Below, one piece after another: positions 25,601 to 34,400 of a DNA stretch of 64,000 nt. Position numbers and translations under genes: made by a program. The stretch's first letter is position 1; every line of letters begins with the position of its first letter. The stretch comes from Saccharospirillum alexandrii (GTDB lineage: Bacteria; Pseudomonadota; Gammaproteobacteria; Pseudomonadales; Natronospirillaceae). The DNA lies in assembly GCF_004000275.1 (NCBI RefSeq), contig NZ_RCIP01000001.1, positions 1,294,749 to 1,358,748 of the forward strand. The letters run 5' to 3'. The notes under the pieces are model-generated. The model saw nothing but the letters and a program-made list of their open reading frames with translations, was not told where the DNA came from and did not search any database.

Positions 25601-25842
25601 TTTTCTTCCAATGTCATGGATGCCAACAAAGCATCAACTTCGGCTTCAATGGCCGGGTCGAGCGCTACTTTGCTGGTGATATCAGGCCAGTCGTTATGGT
25701 CCGTGCGGTAGCTGATGGATTCGCTGCCACCCCCACCATTGCCGCCGCCATTGCCATTGTCGTTATCATCTTTATCGGAGGGGCCGCAGCCCACCAACAG
25801 CGCCAGTGCGCTCACCGTCAGTACTGTGGTTATCTGTTTCAT
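22687..25842 (-). CDS. GH3 beta-glucan glucohydrolase lipoprotein (ExoP-like) with extra C-terminal module
   Basis: 1051 residues. The signal ends in the lipobox LVGC, and a low-complexity Asn/Gly linker (about 22-42) follows. A GH3 (beta/alpha)8 domain spans about 60-400, with the nucleophile predicted as Asp332 in GFVVSDWNGHG. The GH3 alpha/beta sandwich spans about 420-640 (LARDLNILVAG-like GKDLNILVAGNSANSLENQT). A galactose-binding-like domain of the ExoP type follows at about 660-850, then an unusual second beta-sandwich at about 885-1050. Enzymes of this type release glucose from beta-1,3 and mixed-linked glucans and are anchored to the cell surface or periplasm. It is divergent from the GH16 gene, which together points to laminarin use. 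Confidence 0.9.
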   Translation of the reverse strand: MKQITTVLTVSALALLVGCGPSDKDDNDNGNGGGNGGGGSESISYRTDHNDWPDITSKVALDPAIEAEVDALLASMTLEEKVGQMVQPEIKSASPQDVIDYHLGSVLNGGGSWPNNDKTASIAEWVELADQYWTASMDTTDGKAAIPLIWGTDAVHGHSNVYDTTLFPHNIGLGAANDADLIKRIGAATAKQVVATGIDWTFAPTLAVVRDDRWGRTYEGYSEDGELVFQYGGAMVEGLQGDFSESHVVATAKHFIGDGGTDLGDDQGDNLADESTLINVHGQGYYSSLEAGVQTVMATFNSWQGEKIHGHEYLMNDVLKEKMNFDGFVVSDWNGHGQVTGCSNDDCVQAVNAGIDMFMVPDDWKAFIANTIQSVNDGDISMARIDDAVRRILRVKMRAGLFDKPKPSERDGAGDSDLMHGESVQALAREAVRESQVLLKNEGGVLPLGKDLNILVAGNSANSLENQTGGWTLTWQGTGNANADFPNADTIFDGLVDVMGEGTGNLTLNEDGSQADDTFDVIIAVIGETPYAEGNGDISKFDTMAFDEHYEDDAQLLADLRASAPGTPIVTLYVGGRPLWMNPQLNLSDAFVASWLPGTEGAGVADVLFGDHPFTGKLSYSWPASDCQVPVNRNDGETPLFDYGYGLTTGEDGSVPVLAEDRSETGCDAPDVSDAGTTEEPLDIFTNGASQGDYTLRIGGPSNWGGVPVSVDPAATTTLPGNELTVTTQDGTVQHSAKRIEWAGIGQFYSQNQEAAVGTDLSPYANSETSIVFRVRVNEALTSNALALSAHCIHPCLGEIDIASLINDLTPGEWSEVSVPLQCLIDDGLDITNVNTPFLLYTDDAFDLSIENIRWEPFTAGENPDCEAIAPTEPNPTITEATDVYIDAISDTDVFNAPSVWAANINDWSGDPSFVTLDPAFDDGDSLVIDAQYGATADRKGVVQLMMKGATDLSSLAATGRVQFDLKAVDLAGATGMVGKIVCNANTETCSTGDVALTVTEGVWETNELVFADYPDLDFVNITSILEILPIWADDHANVHFQIDNVQILTD

Positions 25843-26045
25843 CGTAGTCCCGCTTCTTGTTGTAGGGATTCAGGTCTTCGTTGTCTTGATTCGTGCCGTG
25901 AATCGAGCCAACGCAGATCATGGGGGGTGAGGCAAAAGCGGAACAGCGGATTGGAGGTTTGGTCAGTATTTCTGCAGAACGGGTAAGCCCCAACCCTTTA
26001 CCATGCCAAAGACTTCTCAAATTCCAGGCTTAAAGGACCGGACGT

Positions 26046-27197
26046 ATGAACCGTATTGACTACTTCGAAAACAACCAACGTTCACACAGCAAATGGGTGA
26101 TTCCAGCCACTATTCTGACGGCTTTTTTGCTCTCGGCTTGCCTGGAAACCAACCCGGAAACCAGCCCTGAATCAAACGACGATGCAGAGACAGACCCTGA
26201 AGACCTAACGCCCGAACCACAGCCTGAATCTGAACATTCAATGCATCATCCGGTCGATAAAAACTGGCGACTGGTGTGGTCGGATGAATTTGAAAACGCA
26301 GCGATTGACCCGGCCAAGTGGAGCTATGAACAAAATTGCTGGGGTGGTGGCAATAATGAACAACAGTGTTACACCGACCAGGCCAGCAACGCGTTCATAG
26401 AAGACGGCGCCTTGGTTATTAAGGCAATCAAAGAAGACTTCACCGGCCCCATTGCCAACCAGGAAGACCCCGGGTTCGACCCGAACAATACGCAAACCCT
26501 GCCCTACACCTCCGCCCGCTTGCGCACCCTAAACAAAGGTGACTGGCGTTACGGCCGGTTTGAAATCCGCGCTCAGTTGCCTGCCGGTCAAGGCACCTGG
26601 CCAGCCATCTGGATGCTGCCGACCGACTGGGTTTATGGTGGCTGGGCGGCCTCGGGTGAGATCGACATTATGGAAGCGGTCAATCTGGAAACCCAGAGTG
26701 ACGCCGACGGAGCAACGCCGGGCACGCCTGAGCATCGCGTTCACGGTACCCTGCACTACGGTCAGGAATGGCCCGATAACGTGCACTCTGGCACGTACTA
26801 TGATTTTGGGACGGAAGAAAGCCCAGCCGATGGGTTTCATCATTACGCCATCGAATGGCAATCCGGCGAGATTCGCTGGTATGTCGACGGCCAGCACTAC
26901 GCCACCCAAACCGATGCCGGCTGGTACTCACAATACCCGGATCCGGATACCGAAGAACTGGTTATCGGCAGTGGTAGCGCGCCGTTCAACAAACCGTTTC
27001 ATCTGATTCTAAACCTGGCCGTGGGCGGTAACTGGGCAACCAATGTGAATGAGCGGGGTATCGATGCCGATGTATTCCCGCAAACGATGAAAGTCGACTA
27101 CGTTCGGGTGTACCAGTGCGATGTGGATGCTGTTACCGGTGCCGGCTGTGCCACACGCAACCCCGATGCAGAGACGGTAGCGGGTTATCATCCCTGA
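26046..27197 (+). CDS. GH16 endo-beta-1,3-glucanase (laminarinase) lipoprotein
   Basis: 383 residues. The lipobox is LLSAC, near residue 36, and an acidic Pro/Glu/Asp-rich linker follows. The GH16 jelly-roll spans about 75-370. The catalytic motif GEIDIMEAV contains nucleophile Glu205 and acid/base Glu210, with the intervening beta-bulge residue Met209 typical of laminarinases. LPYTSARLRTLNKGDWRYGR and PAIWMLPTDW are also conserved. It should cut laminarin into oligosaccharides for the GH3 exo-enzyme. It is divergent from the GH3 gene, with a shared 203-base promoter region, and is followed by the LacI regulator. Confidence 0.92.
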   Translation: MNRIDYFENNQRSHSKWVIPATILTAFLLSACLETNPETSPESNDDAETDPEDLTPEPQPESEHSMHHPVDKNWRLVWSDEFENAAIDPAKWSYEQNCWGGGNNEQQCYTDQASNAFIEDGALVIKAIKEDFTGPIANQEDPGFDPNNTQTLPYTSARLRTLNKGDWRYGRFEIRAQLPAGQGTWPAIWMLPTDWVYGGWAASGEIDIMEAVNLETQSDADGATPGTPEHRVHGTLHYGQEWPDNVHSGTYYDFGTEESPADGFHHYAIEWQSGEIRWYVDGQHYATQTDAGWYSQYPDPDTEELVIGSGSAPFNKPFHLILNLAVGGNWATNVNERGIDADVFPQTMKVDYVRVYQCDVDAVTGAGCATRNPDAETVAGYHP

Positions 27198-27257
27198 ACA
27201 CTTGACGCCCGGGCCCGGCTGAATAATGCTCGCAGTGATATTCGGTGAGGGCACACA

Positions 27258-28274
27258 ATGATCACCATGAAAGAGGTCTCCGACCTGGCGGGTGTATCCC
27301 AGGCAACTGTGTCCCGGGTGATCAACGGCAGCGATCGGGTGACGGAGAAAACCAGAGAGCGGGTAAACCAGGCGATGCAAGCCTTGGGGTACCGGCCCAA
27401 TTCGGCGGCACAGTCGCTGGCTTCCAGCCGGTCCAATGCCATTGGCATGGTGGTTTCCAAGTTGGAAGGCCCGTTTTACGGGCCGATGATGGCCGGGGTC
27501 GAACATGCCCTGCGCCAGGCGCACAAGCACCTGATCATCGCAGCCGGGCACGGCGACGCTGACCTTGAACGTGAAGCCATTGAGTTCCTGGTCAACCGGC
27601 AGGTCGATGGGTTGTTGCTGATGGTGGAACGCCTCGAGGATACAGAGCTGGTCGAGTTAAACCAGCGCGTGCCGGTCTTTCTGATCAACCACCCGGTGAC
27701 TGCGCTCAGTCACCGTTGTGTGTCGCTCGATAACGAACTCGGTGGCTATCGCGCCACCCGCTATTTGCTGGACCAGGGGCACCGGCACATTGCCTGCATT
27801 ATGGGCCAGATCTGGAAGCCGGATGCCCAAGACCGGCTGCGGGGCTATCGTCGTGCCATGGCGGAAGCCGGAATTGTGGTTCCGGATGACTGGGTCGTTA
27901 ACACTTATTTCGAACTCGCTGGCGGCTACCAGGCGATGGAAACCCTGTTTGAGCGCCAGTTTGAAGGAACGGCCGTATTTGCCGGCAATGATGAGATGGC
28001 CTTTGGCGTGTTGGAAGCCGCCGAACACCATGGCATTCGGGTGCCGGACCAATTGTCCGTCATCGGGTTCGATAACAGCCTGACCGCCCAGTATGTAAAC
28101 CCAAAACTGACCACCCTGCATTTCCCGATGTTTGAAATGGCACAAACGTCGGCGCGCATGGCATTGGCTGGCATTTACAACAAGGCGGAAAGCAAAGCCC
28201 GTCAGTTTGAACCCACCCTGGTTGAACGCAATACGGTTAGCCGGCCGTTTTCGGTGGAACCCGGCGTTCGCTAA
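27258..28274 (+). CDS. LacI-family regulator of the beta-glucan locus
   Basis: 338 residues. The N-terminal LacI helix-turn-helix is complete (MKEVSDLAGVSQATVSRVIN) with a hinge helix NSAAQSLASSRSN. The periplasmic-binding-protein-like effector domain covers about 62-330. The perfect operator at 22565-22582 fits its expected target. The gene follows the GH16 gene by 60 bases and overlaps the 3' end of etfB tail to tail by 4 bases, so transcription of the two systems is convergent here. Confidence 0.92.
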   Translation: MITMKEVSDLAGVSQATVSRVINGSDRVTEKTRERVNQAMQALGYRPNSAAQSLASSRSNAIGMVVSKLEGPFYGPMMAGVEHALRQAHKHLIIAAGHGDADLEREAIEFLVNRQVDGLLLMVERLEDTELVELNQRVPVFLINHPVTALSHRCVSLDNELGGYRATRYLLDQGHRHIACIMGQIWKPDAQDRLRGYRRAMAEAGIVVPDDWVVNTYFELAGGYQAMETLFERQFEGTAVFAGNDEMAFGVLEAAEHHGIRVPDQLSVIGFDNSLTAQYVNPKLTTLHFPMFEMAQTSARMALAGIYNKAESKARQFEPTLVERNTVSRPFSVEPGVR

Positions 28275-29077
28275 CGCACCACGCCCTCGGCCACCAGCCG
28301 GGCCAGAATCGCTTCGGCTTTTTCCCGGTCTGTTCCTTCGGTCATTACTTGTCCGCCCTGCCCCTGGGGTTTGGCGGTCGCGGCTTTCATGCGTTCTGCG
28401 GCGGTGCCGCCTTTGGCGACGGCCAGGCGTTTGGGCCTGGGTTTGGCGGGATGTTGCTCCCAGTCTGCACGGGCCTGATCCGGTTCGGCGGCGCAAGGCC
28501 GGAAATCGATATTACCGCGCTGAGCCGGGCCGAAAGCCGACTGGCGAGCCGGATCGGCCGCCGGGTCAACACTGGCGACGAACGGCAGCGGCACGCGCAA
28601 GGCGCGTCGCTGGCCCCGGGGCAATGCTTGCCAGACGTCGGCATGGCCGTCAGCAATCGAGACCACCGATACAATGCGAGGCACCATCGGCCAGCCCAAT
28701 TGACTAGCCACTGCGTAGGGCAACAAGCCTGAGCCCTCGCCACATTCGGCACGGACGCCGGTTAACACAATATCCAGTGGCTGGTCGCGCAGATAGTCTG
28801 CCAACGCCGGTACGGCATCGGCATCCGGGTCTGCATTCAGCACCGTCAAGCTGTTCAACCCCATGCCCAGATAGGCACGCAGGGCGTTGTTCTGGGCGGA
28901 ACCCACATGGATAAGGCTGGGCAACTGTGGTGACAACGACAGTGCCAACTCCACCGCGCGGGAATCCTGATCGGCCTGGCGCTCACGGCGCGACAACGGA
29001 TGCTGACCAACAGAGACCAGCGCCGCGATTTTCAGCGGCTGACCCGCCACGGCTTTTGAGAGCGATTCAGGCAACAT
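28271..29077 (-). CDS. Electron transfer flavoprotein beta subunit of dimethylglycine demethylation
   Basis: 268 residues from the ATG at 29077, chosen because AAGGAGAGG lies 7 bases upstream; longer in-frame starts exist at 29095 and 29107. The ETF beta domain is visible in LKIAALVSVGQHPLSRRERQ, DSRAVELALSL and the GEGSGLLPYAVASQLGWP nucleotide-binding stretch. The C-terminal third is Ala/Pro/Lys-rich, an extension that is common in the betaine-cluster ETF. With EtfA it accepts electrons from the DgcAB demethylase and passes them to the respiratory chain. It overlaps etfA by 11 bases and is the last gene of the dgc operon. Confidence 0.85.
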   Translation of the reverse strand: MLPESLSKAVAGQPLKIAALVSVGQHPLSRRERQADQDSRAVELALSLSPQLPSLIHVGSAQNNALRAYLGMGLNSLTVLNADPDADAVPALADYLRDQPLDIVLTGVRAECGEGSGLLPYAVASQLGWPMVPRIVSVVSIADGHADVWQALPRGQRRALRVPLPFVASVDPAADPARQSAFGPAQRGNIDFRPCAAEPDQARADWEQHPAKPRPKRLAVAKGGTAAERMKAATAKPQGQGGQVMTEGTDREKAEAILARLVAEGVVR

Positions 29078-30344
29078 GGCGAGCCTCTCCTTCATCTGCG
29101 GTGTCACTTTGATGGGAGACGCCGGTTTGCCGCTCAGTCATCAGGTTCAGCAATTCAGCAAACACGGCTTCGCTGTCGGCGATGACGGTCAAATCGGCCC
29201 GGCGTACCATGTCGCAGCCGGCATCCAGATTGACAGCGATGACCGTTTCGCACTGGCCAATGCCCTGCAAATGCTGAATGGCACCGGAAATACCCACCGC
29301 CAGATAGACCCGGGCAGACACCCAGGTACCACTCGCACCCACCTGCCGGTGGCGTGGCATATAACCATCGTCAACCGCGACCCGGCTGGCGCCCTCGGTT
29401 GCCCCCAACACAGTGGCCACCTGATGGAACTGATCCCAGTTACGCACACCGTTCCCGGCAGCCAGAATGAACTCGGCTTCACTCAGAGCGATCTGACTCG
29501 GGTCGACACTGACCGGCCCCCTGTCTTCGATGGTTGCAGAAATCGGTTCAGGCGGTGTCAGTTCCAGCGGCAAGGCTTCGTATCGATATTCCTCAACCGG
29601 CGCGGCGCATTCGGGGGCCAGCAACAAAACACGAGGCGTCGGCCGATGCCAGTCGGTCAGCTGACTGCCGCCCCGGCATACGGTGTTTTCTTTATTGACT
29701 TGCCAGGCTTGTACGGCGGCTCGTTCGTGTTGCTGAACGGCCCAGCGCGAGCCCAGATCGGCTCCGCCGTCGATGCTGTCCGGGAACAACCAATAGGCCG
29801 GCTGGTAGTGCTTTTCAATCTCGGTCAGTATCGACAATTTCAGTTCGGGGCAATACCCGGTTAGGGGTTCGGTGTGCAGTTGGCTCAGTTGAATTACCCG
29901 GTCAGCACCGGCACCGCCCAGGTCAGTTTCCCGAACGTCGCCCAGAGCAATCGCCAATACCGCATGGGGGTCATCCTTTGCTTGTGCCAATTGCTGAGCC
30001 AGACCCAGCACATCCCGGTCGTGACTGCTGAGCCGACCGCCGGGCAGATCCATCACAACAGCAACATAACCACGCGGGTCGGTTACGCTGTGAAGCGGCT
30101 TCTCTTTGGCTTGCGCTTGGCCGGGCTGGCTTGAAGTAGCGAACCCAACTCCGCCTGGATTCAAGCGATTCAGGCGCTTGCGTCCCTGTACCATGACAAA
30201 GCCGGTTTGATGCGGATTGATTCGGCGCAGCCCGGTTGGGCCAATGGCTGGAACCGTTGCCGCCATTAATGCGGTGTACTCCGGGTGCAACCGGTTGCGG
30301 CGAATACGTTCCAGCCGTGGGTTGCGTCTGATTCGAAGGCTCAT
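29067..30344 (-). CDS. Electron transfer flavoprotein alpha subunit of dimethylglycine demethylation
   Basis: 425 residues, longer than housekeeping EtfA because of a basic N-terminal extension (about 1-85, rich in Arg/Asn). The FAD-binding C-terminal domain is clear: RVAVDDGYMPRHRQVGASGT and VYLAVGISGAIQHLQGIGQC with the GISG signature. It pairs with the EtfB encoded next and serves dimethylglycine oxidation. It overlaps dgcB by 4 bases, so translation is coupled. Confidence 0.88.
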   Translation of the reverse strand: MSLRIRRNPRLERIRRNRLHPEYTALMAATVPAIGPTGLRRINPHQTGFVMVQGRKRLNRLNPGGVGFATSSQPGQAQAKEKPLHSVTDPRGYVAVVMDLPGGRLSSHDRDVLGLAQQLAQAKDDPHAVLAIALGDVRETDLGGAGADRVIQLSQLHTEPLTGYCPELKLSILTEIEKHYQPAYWLFPDSIDGGADLGSRWAVQQHERAAVQAWQVNKENTVCRGGSQLTDWHRPTPRVLLLAPECAAPVEEYRYEALPLELTPPEPISATIEDRGPVSVDPSQIALSEAEFILAAGNGVRNWDQFHQVATVLGATEGASRVAVDDGYMPRHRQVGASGTWVSARVYLAVGISGAIQHLQGIGQCETVIAVNLDAGCDMVRRADLTVIADSEAVFAELLNLMTERQTGVSHQSDTADEGEARHVA

Positions 30345-32242
30345 GCTCGCTCCTCCGTTACCAGGGCTTCGCTGACCAGTTCGGCCAGGTCTTTAATTTG
30401 CGGTCTTGGTTCCACCACCCCTTCGAGCATGGCCGTACATTGCTGGCAGGCGACGGCGATGGTCTCGGCTTCAACGGCCCGAGCATCGTCCACGCGCATA
30501 TCGGCAATGCGATGCTCGCCGGGTATGTCGGTAATGGGCGCCCCACCGCCGCCACCGCAGCACCGCGAGCGGTAGCCGGAGCGCGTCATTTCCTGCACGT
30601 CGATACCCAGTGTTTTTAACACCGAACGCGGGGATTCATACTCACCGTTGTATCGGCCCAGATAACAGGGATCGTGATAGGTCACGCGCCCCAGTGCCTT
30701 CGGTTGCAGATTCAGCTTGCCCTGCTCCATCAGTTCATTGATGAACATGCTGTGGTGCTGAACCCGATAATGGCCACCGAAATCGCCGTACTCATTGGCC
30801 AGTATATGAAAGGCATGCGGGTCGGTCGTCACTATGCGGTTAAACTCGTAGCGGCCAAGGACTTCAATATTGTGGCGCGCCAGCCGCTGGAAGGTGGCAT
30901 CGTCACCCAGCCGTCGAGCAACGTCGCCGGAATCGCATTCGTCGTTGCCCAGCACCGCAAAGTCGACATTGGCGGCACGCATGACCGCGACAAAGGCGCG
31001 CAAAATGCGCTGGCTGCGCTGGTCAAAGGCACCATCGCTGATCCAGAACAAGACGTCGGCTTTACCCACGTCAGCGATCAGCGGCAGGTTAAGATCCGTT
31101 GCCCAGTCGAACCGCCGCGCCGGGTCGAGCCCGCCAGGGTTATCGGTCGCGATCAGGTTATCCAGAACCTGAACACCGGCGCCTGGTGTCTCACCGCGTT
31201 CCTGGGTTAAAAAGCGGCGCATATCGACGATCGCATCGACGTGCTCGATCATCATCGGACATTCTTCAACACAGGCACGGCAGGTGGTGCAGGACCAGAG
31301 CGTGTCGGCACTGACCAACCCATCCACGATGACCTGGCCGGGGTTGCCTTTTGCCTCGCCCACCGGTTTTCCGGGGTAAGCGCTGCCGTGATAACCCGCA
31401 TCGGTTCCTCCGCTCAGGCCGACGACCATATCCTGAATCAGTTTCTTAGGGTTCAGTGGCTGGCCTGCGGCAAAGGCCGGGCAAACCGCCTCGCAGCGGC
31501 CGCACTGAACGCAAGCATCAAACCCGAGCAATTGATTCCAGGCGAAATCTTCGGGCTTGGCGACGCCCAGGGTGGTATCGGTCAGGTTCAGGGGTTTCAG
31601 GCCGGTTGACCGCCCCCCGCCAAACCGTTCCGGCCGCCGGTGAAACGCCAGATGCAAGGCGCCGGCAAAGGCGTGCTTCATGGGTCCGCCCCACCCCATG
31701 CCGACGAGCATTTCCGCCAGCCCCAGAGCAAGGCCAATCAACAACAGTCCGCTGAATACCCAACCGACCAGTCCGGCTGGAAACCAGTCAGCCGTCATCA
31801 GGGTAATCAGAAACAATGACGTAGAAAATACCAGCAGACTTTTCGGCAGCCGCATCCAGGGCCCGCGTGACAGGCGACTGGGCGGTTGCCGCCGACGCCA
31901 GGCAACGAAGCAGGCGCCGGTGAACATGCCAGCCGCGCTCAGCAGAATCAAGCCGTTCAAAATGGCGGAATCAACGCCAATACCATGAACCAGAAACGCC
32001 AGCGCCAAGGCCGCAACAAAACCACCGGCGGTTGCCACGTGAGTCTTGGCTATGAATCGGTCGCGCTCAACAACGTGATGCAGGTCGACCAGATAGCGGC
32101 GAGGCATGGCCAGCAGCCCTGCAACGACTGCTACCGGTTCGTTGCGACCCGCTCGCCAGGCCAGAACCCGCCGCGTAGCGCCGATCAGCATCAGCGCCAG
32201 GGCGCCGAATAGCAACATGGGCAATAACCAGTCAGTCAGCAT
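30341..32242 (-). CDS. dgcB: Dimethylglycine demethylation protein DgcB, membrane iron-sulfur subunit
   Basis: 633 residues. The N-terminal third has about five membrane helices (DUF3483-type). Two 4Fe-4S motifs follow: CVQCGRCEAVCP (about 245-256) and CTTCRACVEECP (about 315-326). The C-terminal half has two CCG-type (heterodisulfide-reductase-like) regions, including CYLGRYNGEY and SRCCGGGGGAP. In Pseudomonas, dgcB is needed with dgcA to convert dimethylglycine to sarcosine. The position between dgcA and the ETF genes supports this assignment and a role in passing electrons to the membrane. Confidence 0.92.
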   Translation of the reverse strand: MLTDWLLPMLLFGALALMLIGATRRVLAWRAGRNEPVAVVAGLLAMPRRYLVDLHHVVERDRFIAKTHVATAGGFVAALALAFLVHGIGVDSAILNGLILLSAAGMFTGACFVAWRRRQPPSRLSRGPWMRLPKSLLVFSTSLFLITLMTADWFPAGLVGWVFSGLLLIGLALGLAEMLVGMGWGGPMKHAFAGALHLAFHRRPERFGGGRSTGLKPLNLTDTTLGVAKPEDFAWNQLLGFDACVQCGRCEAVCPAFAAGQPLNPKKLIQDMVVGLSGGTDAGYHGSAYPGKPVGEAKGNPGQVIVDGLVSADTLWSCTTCRACVEECPMMIEHVDAIVDMRRFLTQERGETPGAGVQVLDNLIATDNPGGLDPARRFDWATDLNLPLIADVGKADVLFWISDGAFDQRSQRILRAFVAVMRAANVDFAVLGNDECDSGDVARRLGDDATFQRLARHNIEVLGRYEFNRIVTTDPHAFHILANEYGDFGGHYRVQHHSMFINELMEQGKLNLQPKALGRVTYHDPCYLGRYNGEYESPRSVLKTLGIDVQEMTRSGYRSRCCGGGGGAPITDIPGEHRIADMRVDDARAVEAETIAVACQQCTAMLEGVVEPRPQIKDLAELVSEALVTEERA

Positions 32243-32269
32243 CCAACACCTCTCGCGTCCGTAAGCCGG

Positions 32270-34333
32270 TTACAGATCCTTGCACAACCGCAAGGCGTCA
32301 TAGATGGCAGCGTGGATGTTGCGTTGCGAAACCGCATCGCCCAATCGCCAGAGAATCATGCCATTCTGCGGTTCGCTCAATACCGGTTGGGCGGCATTGG
32401 CGTACAGGGTTTCAACATCAATCTGGCCTTTGTTAACCGACTCCGGCTTCAACTCGTAATACAGGGATTCATTCGGCCGGGTGCCATTTTCGACCACCAC
32501 CTGATCTACCACCCGCTCTTCCTGTTGCCCGGTGTATTCATTTTCCAGAACAACGATTTTCTGATCGCCTTCTGTATAGACTTGCACCAGATTGAGATCC
32601 GATGTCATCACGACGTCTTTCTCATACAGGCTGCGATAATAGGTCGGGAAGGTGGTGCCACCGATGCCCACGCCGGGCTTGGTGTCGTCTGTCACCAACT
32701 CCACCAGAGCGCCCTTGGCCGACAGGTAATCGGCAACCGACATGCCACTGAATTCACAGATACTGTCAAACACCAGGACATTCTTGCCCGGCTCGACGGC
32801 ACCGCTGAGAATATCCCACGAAGACACCACCAGCCCTTCGGCGGCTCCCCATTCCGGTTCCTGCTCAATGAACGGCTGACCACCGGTGGCAAGAATGCAT
32901 ACCTCGGGCTGTTCGTCCCGAATCAGCGCGGCATCGGCGCTGGTGCCCAGGCGAACATCCACACCCAGACGGGCCAGTTCCAGCGCATACCAGCGGGTAA
33001 TGCCAGCAATCTGATCCCGTTGCGGTGCCTGGGCGGCCAGGGTGATTTGACCGCCCAATGCATCAGCCCGCTCGACCAGTGTCACTTTATGGCCCCGTTC
33101 TGCCGCTACCCGAGCCGCTTCCATTCCACCCGGGCCACCACCGATAACCAGCACGGTACGAATCGGCCCTTCGGTTTTTTCAATGATGTGCGGCAAGCCC
33201 TGGTATTCACGCGACGTAGCTGCGTTCTGCACACACAATACATCCAGGCCCTGATACTGCCGGTCGATGCAATAGTTGGCACCAACACACTGACGAATCT
33301 GGTCGATCTGATTCATCTTGATCTTGGCGATGATGTGCGGGTCGGCAATGTGAGCACGGGTCATGCCCACAAAATCAACATACCCCGCATCCAGAATCCG
33401 TTCGGCCTGGTTCGGGTCTTTGATGTTCTGGGCATGAATCACCGGAACATCAACAACGGTTTTGATACCTGCTGCCAAATGCAAAAATGGCTCTGGCGGA
33501 TACGCCATGTTGGGGATGACGTTGGCCAGGGTGTTGTGCGTATCGCAACCGGAACCGACGACACCGAAAAAGTCGACCATGCCCGTCTTGTTGTAATAGG
33601 CGGCAATCTCTTTCAGGTCTTCATGGTTCAGGCCATCGGGGTGAAATTCATCACCACACATGCGTATACCCACAGCAAAGTCAGGCCCAACCGCTTCGCG
33701 TACGGCTTTCAATACTTCCATGCCGAACCGCATGCGGTTTTCGAAGGTGCCGCCCCACTGGTCGGTACGTTTGTTGACCCGGGGCGACCAGAACTGGTCG
33801 ATCATGTGCTGGTGCACGGCCGACAGTTCAACGCCGTCGAGCCCGCCATCCTGAGCACGTTTGGCAGCGCGGGCGAAGTCGCCGATGATGCGCCAGATTT
33901 CCTCTTCTTCAATGGTTTTGCAGGTCGCGCGGTGTACCGGCTCACGAATGCCGGATGGCGACATCAGGTTGGGCCAGTTTTCGCCATCCCAACGTGAACG
34001 ACGGCCCATGTGGGTGATCTGGATCATGATTTTTCCGCCGTGACGATGCACGGCGTCAGCCAGATTCTGGAAGTGCGGAATGATCTTGTCGGTCGACAGA
34101 TTCACCGATTTCCACCAGCTTTGCGGGCTGTCGATCGACACCACACTGGAGCCACCGCAGATGCACAAACCGCAACCGCCTTTGGCTTTTTCTTCGTAGT
34201 AACGAACGTAGCGGTCCGTTGTCATGCCACCGTCAGTCGCATAGACCTCGGCGTGGGCGGTGCTGACGATCCGGTTACGGATGGTCAGCTTGTTGATGGC
34301 CAGAGGCCGGAACAAGGATTCAAAATTGGCCAT
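32270..34333 (-). CDS. dgcA: Dimethylglycine demethylase DgcA, flavoprotein subunit
   Basis: 687 residues from the ATG at 34333 (GGGAG 7 bases upstream; a TTG six bases earlier is less likely). The N-terminal two-fifths is an old-yellow-enzyme-type FMN barrel (IRNRIVSTAHAEVY, then GVELSAVHQHMIDQFWSPRV). A CVGANYCIDRQ cysteine cluster follows. The C-terminal part holds FAD/NAD-binding folds (TVLVIGGGPGGMEAARVAAE). This trimethylamine-dehydrogenase-like architecture matches DgcA, which removes a methyl group from dimethylglycine. It is transcribed with dgcB and the ETF genes, and preceded by the DUF5943 gene. Confidence 0.93.
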   Translation of the reverse strand: MANFESLFRPLAINKLTIRNRIVSTAHAEVYATDGGMTTDRYVRYYEEKAKGGCGLCICGGSSVVSIDSPQSWWKSVNLSTDKIIPHFQNLADAVHRHGGKIMIQITHMGRRSRWDGENWPNLMSPSGIREPVHRATCKTIEEEEIWRIIGDFARAAKRAQDGGLDGVELSAVHQHMIDQFWSPRVNKRTDQWGGTFENRMRFGMEVLKAVREAVGPDFAVGIRMCGDEFHPDGLNHEDLKEIAAYYNKTGMVDFFGVVGSGCDTHNTLANVIPNMAYPPEPFLHLAAGIKTVVDVPVIHAQNIKDPNQAERILDAGYVDFVGMTRAHIADPHIIAKIKMNQIDQIRQCVGANYCIDRQYQGLDVLCVQNAATSREYQGLPHIIEKTEGPIRTVLVIGGGPGGMEAARVAAERGHKVTLVERADALGGQITLAAQAPQRDQIAGITRWYALELARLGVDVRLGTSADAALIRDEQPEVCILATGGQPFIEQEPEWGAAEGLVVSSWDILSGAVEPGKNVLVFDSICEFSGMSVADYLSAKGALVELVTDDTKPGVGIGGTTFPTYYRSLYEKDVVMTSDLNLVQVYTEGDQKIVVLENEYTGQQEERVVDQVVVENGTRPNESLYYELKPESVNKGQIDVETLYANAAQPVLSEPQNGMILWRLGDAVSQRNIHAAIYDALRLCKDL

Positions 34334-34400
34334 GGTCAAACTCCCGGTGGCGCAACCGCCCGGATGAACGGTCGCGCGACAATGACGGCACTGACGTCGA

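Noticed and set aside
28271-30344. Housekeeping ETF pair
   Set aside because: Both subunits have unusual extensions and are coupled to dgcB, as in betaine clusters, so a dedicated ETF is more likely.
32312-33997. 561-residue plus-strand ORF
   Set aside because: It is an antisense shadow of dgcA created by GC-rich codon use; dgcA is unmistakable.
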